Positions 9,501 through 19,346 are shown, numbered from the stretch's first letter. The stretch is DNA of 64,000 bases from Sphingobium sp. B2D3C (GCF_025961835.1 NZ_JAOQOK010000001.1:2170001-2234000), one strand, 5' to 3'. Translations and numbers: made by a program. Notes: generated from the letters alone by a model not told the origin.

Positions 9501-10000
9501 TCAATCGCGAGGGACGGCAACGGCTGCTCGCGGCCTTCGAGGCCGTGAACGGTCATTTCCAGCGGCTGTTCAGCACGCTCTTCCAGGGCGGCAGCGCGCA
9601 TCTGGAATTGATCGAGAGCGATGACCCGCTGGAGGCTGGCCTTGAAATCTTGGCGCAGCCGCCGGGCAAGCGGCTGACGACGCTTACCCTGCTTTCGGGT
9701 GGCGAGCAGGCTCTCACCGCAGTCGCGCTTATTTTCGGACTCTTTCTAACCAATCCGGCACCGATTTGCGTGCTCGACGAGGTCGATGCACCGCTGGATG
9801 ACGCCAATATCGAGCGCTTCTGCGGACTGTTGGAGCGGATGGTGCAGGATACTGCGACCCGCTATCTGATCGTGACGCACAATGCCGTTACCATGAGCCG
9901 GATGCACCGGCTTTTCGGGGTGACGATGATCGAGCAGGGTGTGAGCCGGCTGGTGTCGGTGGACTTGCAGGCGGCTGAGGATTTGCTGGCGGCGGAGTGA
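6560..10000 (+). CDS. smc: Chromosome segregation ATPase SMC
   Basis: An 1146-residue SMC protein of normal family length. The N-terminal ATPase half has Walker A GPNGCGKSN (about 32-40). Two long Ala/Glu/Arg-rich coiled-coil arms flank a hinge at about 515-640. The C-terminal head has the ABC signature LLSGGEQALTAV and Walker B CVLDEVDAPLDDANI. It forms the condensin core with ScpA and ScpB, whose genes are in the same window on the other strand (57.1-58.5 kb). It is last in a plus-strand run starting at the DUF721 gene. No typical terminator follows, but a REP-pair repeat lies just downstream. Confidence 0.97.
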   Translation: MQIRRLKLTGFKSFVEPTELRIEPGLTGIVGPNGCGKSNLLEAIRWVMGESSPKSMRGGGMDDVIFAGTATRPARDFAEVGLFASVPPGTVLPAIDMGSDGELEVMRRIERGAGSAYRANGRDVRAKDVALLFADAATGPHSPALVSQGKIAAVIAAKPAERRAMLEEAAGIAGLHVRRKDAEQKLRASAANLARLDEILAEMDVRANALRRQARAAERYTELSEKIVLAEGRVFFARHREAATEADRAAQDAEKAEALVRVAQEAQLGAAAHQQSAIETLARARTAANEAREAATEARFALERLTGERDTLLRRIAELESQLARVSEDQQREGALAADAANAIEALQGEDATLAERIKAAKTTLPAFVTRLAEAETASRDAEVALAQAMARLAGEQAERRVAEAGLNAARQKLARARSEAERIASALTALPDAAPLATRQRAAEQAKADALTRRTDAEARIAAAAQARETHTQAVAEQQRALAAARATVAALDSEAKALARGLETQGSGDRAIDALRVDPGYEHALAAALGDDLQAALGAQGLARWSGAAIDARDPALPDGCAPLAAHVRAPEALARRLAQIAVVEQDDGQPLAVGQRLVTRDGQLRRWDGFVAQEGGGAAAERLIRINRLAAIEQERPAVAATVSAAEQALGTAEASLRAAGTDERAAREAMSAADTALRGAERTLGEVATALERLAGQRADLDRRHQEASADLTTAERELESAQAAHDALPAGDDTAARVDLLKSGAERCRAAIGQVQAERAMAERALAADEERVKAIRSDVAGWKARAGDAVRRVAEMKTRAEAQASELDGLRDRPSALATELDALTQAARDHQAAVEQSRSEEAAAEATLATAEKALANANEALSTAREARAGAQARAEHAVARRREIGQACGERFSCPPPVLPSKLGFASEEVVTASEEQARYDKLVLDRERIGPVNLVAASELAELEETQTRSRAESEELTTAINQLRGSIGHLNREGRQRLLAAFEAVNGHFQRLFSTLFQGGSAHLELIESDDPLEAGLEILAQPPGKRLTTLTLLSGGEQALTAVALIFGLFLTNPAPICVLDEVDAPLDDANIERFCGLLERMVQDTATRYLIVTHNAVTMSRMHRLFGVTMIEQGVSRLVSVDLQAAEDLLAAE

Positions 10001-10043
10001 GAGGACACTGCCCACGTCGGTGAAGAAGGCCGCCCCCCACTTC

Positions 10044-10163
10044 GTCACCCCGGACTTGATCCGGGGTCCAGCTTCTTGTGATACGTGGGTTGGGACTGCC
10101 AGAACGCATTTGCCGCCTTAAGTCCAGAAGGGAGCGGGACCCCGGATCAAGTCCGGGGTGACG
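10044..10163. repeat. REP-pair (REPIN-like) repeat downstream of smc
   Basis: Two copies of a 26-base sequence with the self-complementary core CCGGACTTGATCCGG face each other at 10044-10069 and about 10138-10163, about 68 bases apart. The inverted similarity extends a few bases further on the inner side. This is the layout of a REPIN, two REP palindromes mobilised as a unit. Repeats with this core are common between genes in sphingomonads, which is background knowledge. The position 44 bases after the smc stop suggests it may also form the 3' end of the smc transcript. Confidence 0.75.
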
Positions 10164-10213
10164 ACGTTTTTGAATGCACCGTCAGGTCGCCTGAACCAGC
10201 GGCACGCCAGCCC

Positions 10214-10780
10214 TCAATGCGGCTCCTTGCTCACATCCACCTTTTCCACCCATTCCGGGTAGAAGCTCGGCTCGCGGCTCGACCAGCCCGCAGCCGTGGC
10301 GGCGGCTTCGCTGATCGACTGGAGCAGGGCCCGCCGACGTTCGGGGTGGAGGTGCGGCAGGCTGGCGGCGGCGCAGAAGGCGCCGGGCAGCCAGGGGCGT
10401 GACCCTGCGCCGATGAGACGCTCGTAGAGGAAGCGATAGGCCGAGAAACTGTTCAGCCGGTTTTGGCCAAGGTCGAAAGCGGAGACGGTGACCAGCGGTG
10501 CCATGAACGGCTCGACCTGATCCAGCCCGCTATCATCGGGCACCCGCGCCTTGATCTCGTCCAGCCGGCCATAGAGGCGGCTCTGTGCCTTGATGCTCGC
10601 GGCCTCGACAACGTCGCGCCCCCAGGTTTCCATGGGCGCGCCGCGATGGAAGGCGACATCGAGAGAGCGGCGGATGTAACGCTGCGTTGCAGCCGGGAAG
10701 GAGGCGAACTCGCGCAGTTCCGCGAGGGTTACGGCCCCGTCAGTCGGCTTGGAATGCTGACCCAATGCTGCCTCCATCAT
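10214..10780 (-). CDS. Hypothetical protein, 188 aa
   Basis: I do not recognise this family. The predicted protein is soluble with no signal peptide or membrane segment. Its C-terminal half is rich in aromatic residues (FYPEWVEKVDV, RPWLPGAFCAAASLPHL). Codon use and GC match the neighbours, and the antisense frames are clearly poorer, so it is probably a real gene. ATG 10777 is an equally good start. It sits alone between the REP pair and a long intergenic region, on the same strand as the dioxygenase gene upstream. Confidence 0.6.
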   Translation of the reverse strand: MMEAALGQHSKPTDGAVTLAELREFASFPAATQRYIRRSLDVAFHRGAPMETWGRDVVEAASIKAQSRLYGRLDEIKARVPDDSGLDQVEPFMAPLVTVSAFDLGQNRLNSFSAYRFLYERLIGAGSRPWLPGAFCAAASLPHLHPERRRALLQSISEAAATAAGWSSREPSFYPEWVEKVDVSKEPH

Positions 10781-11144
10781 TTACGTTTCGGAGACTATGC
10801 CCTGCCTGGTTACCGGCAGCTTAAGCCTCCGTTGTGCAACGTTCACATGGAATCAGATTATCTTGTGCGACGCAACAGGATTTTTCCGCAGCGGCATTCA
10901 GTTTGCCGAAAAATTCGGAAATCCGTTGTAATTCTGTATCTATTTCGCGAAGCATCGGCGGAACAAATGATGTTGCATCGCAACATGAAACGAAGAAGCT
11001 AGAGTCCGGTCGCGGCCCCCGCCAGCCACCGGCCTGTGTTTCTTTGCCCTCGTTCCCCCGATAGTAGCCGCTTGGCGCCACAAGGCAAGCAGACCGACGC
11101 GTGCAACGAATGCCCACGGCTGCGGGAAGGCCCGCAAATGGAGA
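10781..11144. other. 364-base intergenic region with two GTTGC/GCAAC palindromes
   Basis: AT-richer than its flanks and without a convincing gene. It holds a 7-bp inverted repeat ATGTTGC-ATC-GCAACAT at 10970-10986 and a smaller CGTTG-TG-CAACG near 10830-10841. A weak minus-strand frame of 44 codons (10821-10955) lacks a good ribosome binding site and was not called. The palindromes are plausible regulator binding sites for the downstream minus-strand gene at 10214-10780. Confidence 0.4.
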
Positions 11145-12062
11145 TCAGGCCGCTGCGGCGCCCTTCGGCGAAATCGGGGGCGCAGTCCGGAACAGCTCGC
11201 CGAACGGATCGTCCTCGACCTCCGGTGCCGGCGCTTCCCGCACGGTGGCGCGGCGCATGTCGCGACGCTCGTTCCAGTCGAACTGGCCGCCCTTATGGAA
11301 CACGGCGAGATTGTCCCAGATCACCATGTCGCCGACGGCATAGTCGACGCTGATCGCATATTGGTCCTGCGTCGCGAAATTGTTGAGATAATCGATCAGC
11401 TCGCGGCTCTCTTCCCAGCCCCAGCCGACGACGCGATAGCAATGCGCGCCGGCGTAGATCATCTTGCGACCCGAACCCTTGTGAACATGCACCAGCTTGT
11501 GGACTGGCCGGTGACGCGCCTCGATATCCTCGCGGCTGATTTCGGCGCCGCCCTGCTTGCGCGACCACCAGAGGCTGTGCTCGCATTCCAGATTTTCGAT
11601 CTTGTCCTTCACGTCCTGCGGCAGGTCGTCATAAGCCGAGCGTGCATCGGCAAACCAGGTCGGCCCGCCCGACGGCGGCACTTCCACGGCGCGGAGCATG
11701 GAATAGGACGTGCGCAGATCCATGAAGCTGCTGTCCGTGTGCCAGATCTGGTCGCCCTTGCGATAGGTCGTGGCGCCCGGATCCCAATTGATCTCGCCCT
11801 GCGCATTCAGATTGCCGGCGTTGAACAGGAAGATGCGCGGCCGGCCCTCGCGGGGCGGCAGGCTCTCCAGATGGCCGAAATTGCGTGCGAAGGCGATCTG
11901 CCCCTCATCGTCCAGCCCGGTGTTCCGGTAGACGGTCACGCCCCAGCGATCCTGCTGAGCGATCAGCTCGGCGATCGTATCCGCATCCAGCGGCTTGCTG
12001 ATGTCCACGCCGGAAATTTCGGCGCCGAAACGGGGGGTGATGGGTGTGGCCGTGATCGTCAT
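11145..12062 (-). CDS. TauD/TfdA-family Fe(II)/2-oxoglutarate dioxygenase
   Basis: A 305-residue cytoplasmic protein with the TauD/TfdA fold: N-terminal RFGAEISGVDISKPL, the metal-binding HxD motif in DQIWHTDSSF, a distal region with VIWDNLAVFHKG, and the 2-oxoglutarate-binding Arg in RRDMRRATV. The family oxidises taurine, alkyl sulfates, phenoxyalkanoates and similar compounds with O2 and 2-oxoglutarate; the substrate cannot be read from sequence. The start at 12062 is fixed by AGGAGCAGG 8-16 bases upstream. No transporter or degradation gene is adjacent. A sigma70-like promoter lies just upstream. Confidence 0.85.
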   Translation of the reverse strand: MTITATPITPRFGAEISGVDISKPLDADTIAELIAQQDRWGVTVYRNTGLDDEGQIAFARNFGHLESLPPREGRPRIFLFNAGNLNAQGEINWDPGATTYRKGDQIWHTDSSFMDLRTSYSMLRAVEVPPSGGPTWFADARSAYDDLPQDVKDKIENLECEHSLWWSRKQGGAEISREDIEARHRPVHKLVHVHKGSGRKMIYAGAHCYRVVGWGWEESRELIDYLNNFATQDQYAISVDYAVGDMVIWDNLAVFHKGGQFDWNERRDMRRATVREAPAPEVEDDPFGELFRTAPPISPKGAAAA

Positions 12063-12089
12063 CAGTCTATCCTGCTCCTGAGGAGGCCG

Positions 12090-12117
12090 ATAGTAGCACA
12101 ATCATTAGCATGGTCAA
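12090..12117 (-). promoter_or_regulatory. Sigma70-like promoter of the dioxygenase gene
   Basis: On the minus strand TTGACC (12117-12112) and TACTAT (12095-12090) are separated by 16 bases. The predicted transcription start near 12084 leaves a short leader containing the AGGAG ribosome binding site. Confidence 0.5.
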
Positions 12118-12183
12118 GTATTCGCCACGCTCGGAATGCGCCCTGCTTCGCCAGCCTCGCGTCACGGCGATAGCGCGTTCCGC

Positions 12184-12540
12184 CTAGCTTTTCGAGGCTT
12201 TCATGCTGGCGAGAACCTCGCGCAGGGCGCTCAGCCCCGCCGGCTTGGGAAGCATTGGCCAATCCCTGGTGCCATCGCCCAGATAGCTGCTGTCCGGATA
12301 GCCGCTCATCACCACGAACGGGATTTTGCGCGCCTCCAGTTCCATCAAAACCGGCTCCGAGGTTTCGCCGCCCAGATTATAATCGACAATCGCGCCGGTG
12401 ATATTGCCGCTTTCCAGAGCTGTAATCGCCTGGCTCACTGTGGCGACGGGATAGACTTCATCCGCCCCCAATTCGCGCAACGTCAACTCAAGGTCGAGCG
12501 CGATAAGCATTTCATCTTCAAGCAAAAGAACATTCAGCAT
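12184..12540 (-). CDS. Single-domain response regulator (receiver only)
   Basis: A 118-residue CheY-like receiver without output domain: acidic pair in LLLEDEMLI, phospho-acceptor Asp in AIVDYNLGG, the Ser of VVMSGYPD in the usual Thr/Ser position, and the conserved Lys in MLPKPAG. The start was moved inward to ATG 12540, because GAGGA stands 7 bases before it and would lie inside the six-residue-longer alternative from 12558. No histidine kinase is nearby, so its partner is unknown. It is divergent from a Crp-like regulator across about 170 bases. Confidence 0.85.
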   Translation of the reverse strand: MLNVLLLEDEMLIALDLELTLRELGADEVYPVATVSQAITALESGNITGAIVDYNLGGETSEPVLMELEARKIPFVVMSGYPDSSYLGDGTRDWPMLPKPAGLSALREVLASMKASKS

Positions 12541-12664
12541 CCCCGGTTCCTCGAACATTCAACGAGAGGCGCCGGCCTGCCCCTGCTACTGACCCTTTGC
12601 GGCCCGTTTACTATCATGAACGCGGCTCTGCGGTGCCTCTATGCGCGGTGAGTTGATGGATGTC

Positions 12665-12680
12665 TGTTCACTTTTGAACA
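12665..12680. promoter_or_regulatory. Palindrome TGTTCA-N4-TGAACA, possible operator
   Basis: A perfect 6-bp inverted repeat with a 4-base spacer, 32 bases before the start of the Crp/Fnr-like gene and inside the divergent promoter region shared with the response regulator. Its size and symmetry suit a dimeric helix-turn-helix regulator such as the adjacent Crp-like protein, which would make it an autoregulatory site. This is inference from position and symmetry. Confidence 0.4.
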
Positions 12681-12711
12681 TAGATGGGAACTGCGGCGGG
12701 GGCTGATCGTT

Positions 12712-13488
12712 ATGCATCGCATGCACGACATTGTCTCGCCCGGCATCGATCATAACAATCTGGTGGCAGCGCTGAACCCTGCCGATCTGGCGCTGATGGC
12801 CAAAGTGGCGCGCGTCGTGCGCCTCCCCACGGGCACGACCCTTTACGACCCCGGCGATACCGTGGTGGCCGCTTATTTCCCCCTTGGCGATGGGGTCGCG
12901 ACTTTCCACGTGCTGATGGACGACGGTTCGTCGGTCGAGATCGCGATGGTCGGCCGTGAGGGCGCTGTGGGCGGCATCGTCAGCAGTGGGCGGCTGGCGG
13001 CTTACTCCCGGTCATGCGTGATGCATGGCGGCTATTTCGCCCGGTTCGATTCTGCGACGCTGGAGACGCTGAAAGCGAGTTCTCCCGCCATTCGCGATCT
13101 GCTCAGCCGCTATGCGGACTGTCTGCTCGCCCAGATTTTCCAGTCGGTCGCGTGTAACGCGGTCCACAGCCTGGAGATGCGGGCGGCCAAATGGCTGACG
13201 GCCGCTGTCGATCGCACTGGCAACAATCAAGTGATGATGACGCAGGAGGAATTCGGGTCCCTTCTCGGCATTGCGCGCAGCTATGCCAGCCGCCTGATCA
13301 AGAGTTTCAAGACCGACGGGCTCGTCCAGACCCGGCGCGGCTCGCTCGTCGTGCTGGATGCGGATCGGCTGCGTCAGCGCGCCTGTTCATGCAACGACAT
13401 GGTGCGCACCCATTTCGATCACGTGCTGGCGGGCGTCTATCCAGACCCCGCCGAGCTTGAGCATCTGGTCCACAACGTCAGCCCCTAA
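12712..13488 (+). CDS. Crp/Fnr-family transcriptional regulator
   Basis: A 258-residue protein with an N-terminal cyclic-nucleotide-type beta barrel (about 20-140) and a C-terminal winged helix of the Crp type (MTQEEFGSLLGIARSYASRLIKSF about 178-202). It has no Fnr-type N-terminal cysteine cluster; CSC occurs only near the C-terminus. The cAMP-contacting motif of true Crp is not obvious, so the ligand is unknown. It diverges from a single-domain response regulator. Similar regulators in sphingomonads often act in stress or light responses, but nothing here fixes the role. Confidence 0.85.
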   Translation: MHRMHDIVSPGIDHNNLVAALNPADLALMAKVARVVRLPTGTTLYDPGDTVVAAYFPLGDGVATFHVLMDDGSSVEIAMVGREGAVGGIVSSGRLAAYSRSCVMHGGYFARFDSATLETLKASSPAIRDLLSRYADCLLAQIFQSVACNAVHSLEMRAAKWLTAAVDRTGNNQVMMTQEEFGSLLGIARSYASRLIKSFKTDGLVQTRRGSLVVLDADRLRQRACSCNDMVRTHFDHVLAGVYPDPAELEHLVHNVSP

Positions 13489-13523
13489 CGTTTGCCAGGA
13501 GCTGTCGCGCAGGAGATGGCCTC

Positions 13524-13886
13524 CTACTTTCTGGTCTTCGGCGGAAGTGGCGCGCATTTGGTCTTGTCGCCGGCCAGACAGGCCGCGACATCCGCTTCCC
13601 ACTTCGCCCGCGCCTCGGCGGCCTGCGCCTGTTCGGCGGCGATTTCTGCATCCCGCGCCGCCAGCGCGTCGCGATAGGTCTGTTCCCGCGCGGCCTGCTC
13701 GTCGGCAATGGCTTTCTTCTGCGCTTCGAAATCGCTCATCTGCTGCGCAGCCAGCTTTGCCTGCTCGGCATGGAGCACACGCCGCTCTTCCTGCTCCTGC
13801 GGCGTGTCCTGCGCCAGCGCGACGGTGGCTGAGACCATCATGGTGCCTGCAAGGGTCGCCAGTCGTGCGTAACGTGCCAGGGTCAT
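13524..13886 (-). CDS. Exported coiled-coil hypothetical protein
   Basis: A 120-residue protein with a signal peptide of about 25 residues (cleavage likely after VALAQ). A charged Ala/Glu/Gln-rich stretch at 28-98 is predicted to form a coiled coil, with a short tail containing two cysteines (CLAGDKTKC). It is probably periplasmic; no family is recognised. It converges on the Crp-like gene with a 35-base gap and is divergent from uvrA. Confidence 0.65.
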   Translation of the reverse strand: MTLARYARLATLAGTMMVSATVALAQDTPQEQEERRVLHAEQAKLAAQQMSDFEAQKKAIADEQAAREQTYRDALAARDAEIAAEQAQAAEARAKWEADVAACLAGDKTKCAPLPPKTRK

Positions 13887-14064
13887 GTCGTTCTCCGTCG
13901 TCTGTCAGGCCGGGCATTCCACGCCACGGCCTGCTGGTACAATGATTAAGATCAAGACTCGATGCACGCGCAATCGCGCGAATGTCCGTCGGGCCATCTC
14001 GCATCTGGCCTCGGGCGATCCTATCTGTGCCTCTGGCTGAACCTTGCCGCTGGATTCCCTTCAG

Positions 14065-14079
14065 GAACAGAGATAGAAC
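14065..14079 (+). promoter_or_regulatory. SOS (LexA) box of uvrA, GAAC-N7-GAAC
   Basis: GAAC at 14065-14068 and GAAC at 14076-14079 are separated by exactly seven bases, the complement of the alphaproteobacterial LexA box GTTC-N7-GTTC. It ends 7 bases before the uvrA ATG, so bound LexA would block the transcription or translation start region. SOS control of uvrA is known across alphaproteobacteria. Confidence 0.8.
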
Positions 14080-14086
14080 ACCGCCC

Positions 14087-17119
<3,033 letters not shown>

Positions 17120-17194
17120 CCCCCTCGCATATCGGGGCCGCCGCGCGGCGTATGAGCTTGAGGGCAACCCATGGGGGATGTAGCGCAGTGGATC

Positions 17195-17223
17195 TTGACC
17201 AATGCATTTTCTGTAGCTACATA
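17195..17223 (+). promoter_or_regulatory. brnTA promoter with overlapping palindromic operator
   Basis: TTGACC (17195-17200) and TACATA (17218-17223) are 17 bases apart. The 10-bp palindrome TGTAGCTACA (17212-17221) overlaps the -10 element, a likely site for autorepression by BrnA. Transcription would begin at about 17229-17230, on or next to the GTG start of brnT, so the mRNA would be leaderless or nearly so. Confidence 0.6.
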
Positions 17224-17228
17224 AATCC

Positions 17229-17507
17229 GTGAAGATCAGCTTCGATCCGGCAAAGCGCGATAAAACGCTCGCCGAACGCGGCCTCGACTTTGCTGATGCC
17301 GGCCAAGTCTTCGCTGGACCGACGTTCACGCTGCCCGATCTGCGCCAGGACTATGGCGAGGATCGCTTTCAGACCTACGGGCTGCTTGATGATCGCCTGG
17401 TGATGCTGGTCTGGACGCAGCGCGGCGAGGGCCGGCACGTGATATCGATGAGGAAGTGCAATGAGCGAGAGCAAAACAGGTTCGCAGAGCAATTGGGTAG
17501 ACCCTGA
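17229..17507 (+). CDS. brnT: BrnT-family toxin (DUF497)
   Basis: A 92-residue BrnT-type RNase toxin. The N-terminus KISFDPAKRDKTLAERGLDF matches the family start (an interacting-Asp, KR..N/T..GLDF pattern), followed by the core YGEDRFQTYGLLDDRLVMLVW and the C-terminal VISMRKCNEREQNRF. BrnT cleaves RNA and is neutralised by BrnA. The start is GTG at 17229; no earlier start exists in frame and the next would cut into the domain. It overlaps brnA by 47 bases. No Shine-Dalgarno sequence precedes it, in line with the leaderless promoter geometry. Confidence 0.88.
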   Translation: MKISFDPAKRDKTLAERGLDFADAGQVFAGPTFTLPDLRQDYGEDRFQTYGLLDDRLVMLVWTQRGEGRHVISMRKCNEREQNRFAEQLGRP

Positions 17508-17715
17508 CGACGCGCCCGAATGGACGCAGGATCAGTGGGACCGCGCCGAAATCCGCATCGGCGAAAAACTCATCCGTCGCGGCCGCCCCGCCGGCTCAAC
17601 CAAACGCCTCGTCTCCCTGCGCCTCGACGAAGCCGTCATCGACCGCTTCCGCGCCGATGGGCCGGGCTGGCAGTCGCGGATCAATGAGGCACTGCGGAAG
17701 GCTGCAGGGTTGTAA
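17461..17715 (+). CDS. brnA: BrnA-family antitoxin
   Basis: An 84-residue antitoxin with an acidic, Trp-containing N-terminal part (WVDPDDAPEWTQDQWDRAEI) typical of BrnA and a C-terminal ribbon-helix-helix DNA-binding segment (TKRLVSLRLDEAVIDRF, then GWQSRINEALRKAAGL). It should neutralise BrnT and repress the operon through the palindrome overlapping the promoter. The GAGGAAG 4-10 bases before its ATG is inside brnT, so the antitoxin has a good ribosome binding site whereas the toxin has none. Confidence 0.88.
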   Translation: MSESKTGSQSNWVDPDDAPEWTQDQWDRAEIRIGEKLIRRGRPAGSTKRLVSLRLDEAVIDRFRADGPGWQSRINEALRKAAGL

Positions 17716-17817
17716 AGTGAACCTTCGCATAAGTTGTGAACGATACGCCCTGCCATGCCGGCGGGATCTGGTTTCAGGTTTCTCGTAAGAAGGACTGAGA
17801 GCCCAATCACCGCTTAA

Positions 17818-18573
17818 CTACTCTGGACTATTAGGCTCAGGAGGATCGAAAAGCCCTCTTTGCTTTGACTTAGGTGGATTTTTAGTCTTACTAGCACGCA
17901 AGGCGTCTGCACGTTCCTTGGCTGCCATAAATGTAGTCACGTATTGCGCAATCATTCGATCATCAAGCTTTGAGAGATCGGATTGATAGATTGGTTGCGC
18001 TACGACTTCATCATCGTCACCTGATAGATCGATCAAATCTATCACTGCCTCTCGCCAATCACCTTTACAGAAAGCTTGGCGACCAAGACTGGCATAAAAT
18101 GCCATTCCACTTTCCGGTAGAGGCTTCTTTCTGGGTTGCAACAGTGGAATCACTGCATTCCCATCCCGCACGTACCAGCAGACACCCTTTACCTTGATGA
18201 ATATGTTGGGGCCCCATTCAATATCATTGACTGTTTTTAACTTTGCATCAGGAAAATCAACAAATCGACGCGTTTCGACTGGGTTCTGCTGTCCCAGCCG
18301 AAATAAAGCCATCACGCAAGCTTCCACCCGTGGATGAGTCCCGGGGAAGACAATGTTTGAAGACTCGGGCCTGATAACCCCTCTGAGTGCAACAGGGAGT
18401 GCTTCCCACGTCTTATGATGCGTGAACCCGATGCTCGCGCCATCGAATTCCATTATATTTGAAACCGTTGCAAGCACGTTGCCGGGTACTGTCATTGAAG
18501 CGACAGAAAGAGCGAGGGGCGCATTGGATCGAATCTGATTAACCATTCTCAAAATGGAACAGAACGTGATCAC
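17818..18573 (-). CDS. Putative toxin of a SocAB-like module, with C-terminal clamp-binding motif
   Basis: A 251-residue protein of no family I can name with certainty. It begins with GTG 18573, four bases after the stop of a SocA/Panacea-domain gene; ATG 18546 is an alternative start. Its charged tail carries QRGLF at residues 238-242 (17848-17862), which fits the QxxLF type of beta-sliding-clamp-binding motif, in a flexible Pro/Lys-rich context typical for such motifs. In Caulobacter, SocB is a toxin that binds DnaN and stalls replication, and SocA delivers it to ClpXP; gene order and motif suggest the same here. Base composition is lower in GC than the flanking genes, pointing to transfer. 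Confidence 0.55.
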   Translation of the reverse strand: MITFCSILRMVNQIRSNAPLALSVASMTVPGNVLATVSNIMEFDGASIGFTHHKTWEALPVALRGVIRPESSNIVFPGTHPRVEACVMALFRLGQQNPVETRRFVDFPDAKLKTVNDIEWGPNIFIKVKGVCWYVRDGNAVIPLLQPRKKPLPESGMAFYASLGRQAFCKGDWREAVIDLIDLSGDDDEVVAQPIYQSDLSKLDDRMIAQYVTTFMAAKERADALRASKTKNPPKSKQRGLFDPPEPNSPE

Positions 18574-18577
18574 AAAG

Positions 18578-19090
18578 TCAATGTGCGATCGAAATTCTCT
18601 CTAGGCGATGATGGGAGCGGATCAAATCGTTGCCTATTCGCTTACCCATATTACGGCCGCGCTCGAACAGATTAAGAGCTTCCTGCCACGGCCCGCTTTC
18701 GATGTGGGACATTCTCGACAAGGCAGACGCCGAAAGGTGAGCATACGAGTGAAATATTGCCTTAACAACGTCACGGTTTGGCCCGAGGTCAGCAGCCTTT
18801 GACTGTACCCTCGTGGCGGAAATTGGGTCAAAGCGTGAGGCACGTTTAGTGATAGGATGAGAAGAAAAAATCTTAAACTCTTGAAATACCTCACCCAATA
18901 CCGGACCATATTGCCAAGCTTCGAATTCTTCTGAGAGCAACTCACCTCCCGTCAGGAGAAGAAAATCAGAATGGCAATAGTAAAGAAGTTTTTGAAGCTT
19001 CATTGGAGTAACCGGCACATTCATTTCATCTGCCCAATCTAAGAGAAGATTGGCCAACTCTTTGGCATCAACATGGACGTTCTTAGACAA
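18578..19090 (-). CDS. SocA/Panacea-domain (DUF4065) antitoxin-like protein
   Basis: A 170-residue protein with the Panacea (DUF4065, SocA/GepA) signature: VTPMKLQKLLYYCHSDFLLL near residues 27-46 and EEFEAWQYGPVLGEVFQEFK near 54-73. The domain serves as antitoxin in many unrelated toxin pairs and as the ClpX adaptor SocA in Caulobacter. The only start that includes the first domain helix is TTG 19090, with GGCGGA a few bases upstream; the next ATG would cut into the domain. It is first in a two-gene operon, four bases before the putative toxin. GC is visibly lower than in the core genes. Confidence 0.8.
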   Translation of the reverse strand: MSKNVHVDAKELANLLLDWADEMNVPVTPMKLQKLLYYCHSDFLLLTGGELLSEEFEAWQYGPVLGEVFQEFKIFSSHPITKRASRFDPISATRVQSKAADLGPNRDVVKAIFHSYAHLSASALSRMSHIESGPWQEALNLFERGRNMGKRIGNDLIRSHHRLERISIAH

Positions 19091-19346
19091 ACAAATCCGC
19101 CGTTTTTTCTAAAGGATGCGCTCAATCCGGTAGTGGTCAATGCGTCTATAGAATTGCAGGCACCTTCGGAAGGAGTCTATCGCAAGAACATATAGCGAAC
19201 AAACGGCGAATGCAAGAATAGCCCGTTCCCTATCTTGGAACGACAAACCCCGCTAAATTCACAGGCCCGCGCGCTCTATCGCCTTTCAGAAGGGCTTGAT
19301 CTGCCGTATATGAAAAAGCGCATCCGCTATGAAACGGCAGGTGATT

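Noticed and set aside
10821..10955. 44-codon minus-strand frame in the 10.8-11.1 kb intergenic region
   Set aside because: No good ribosome binding site, odd composition with several cysteines, and no similarity I recognise; not called as a gene.
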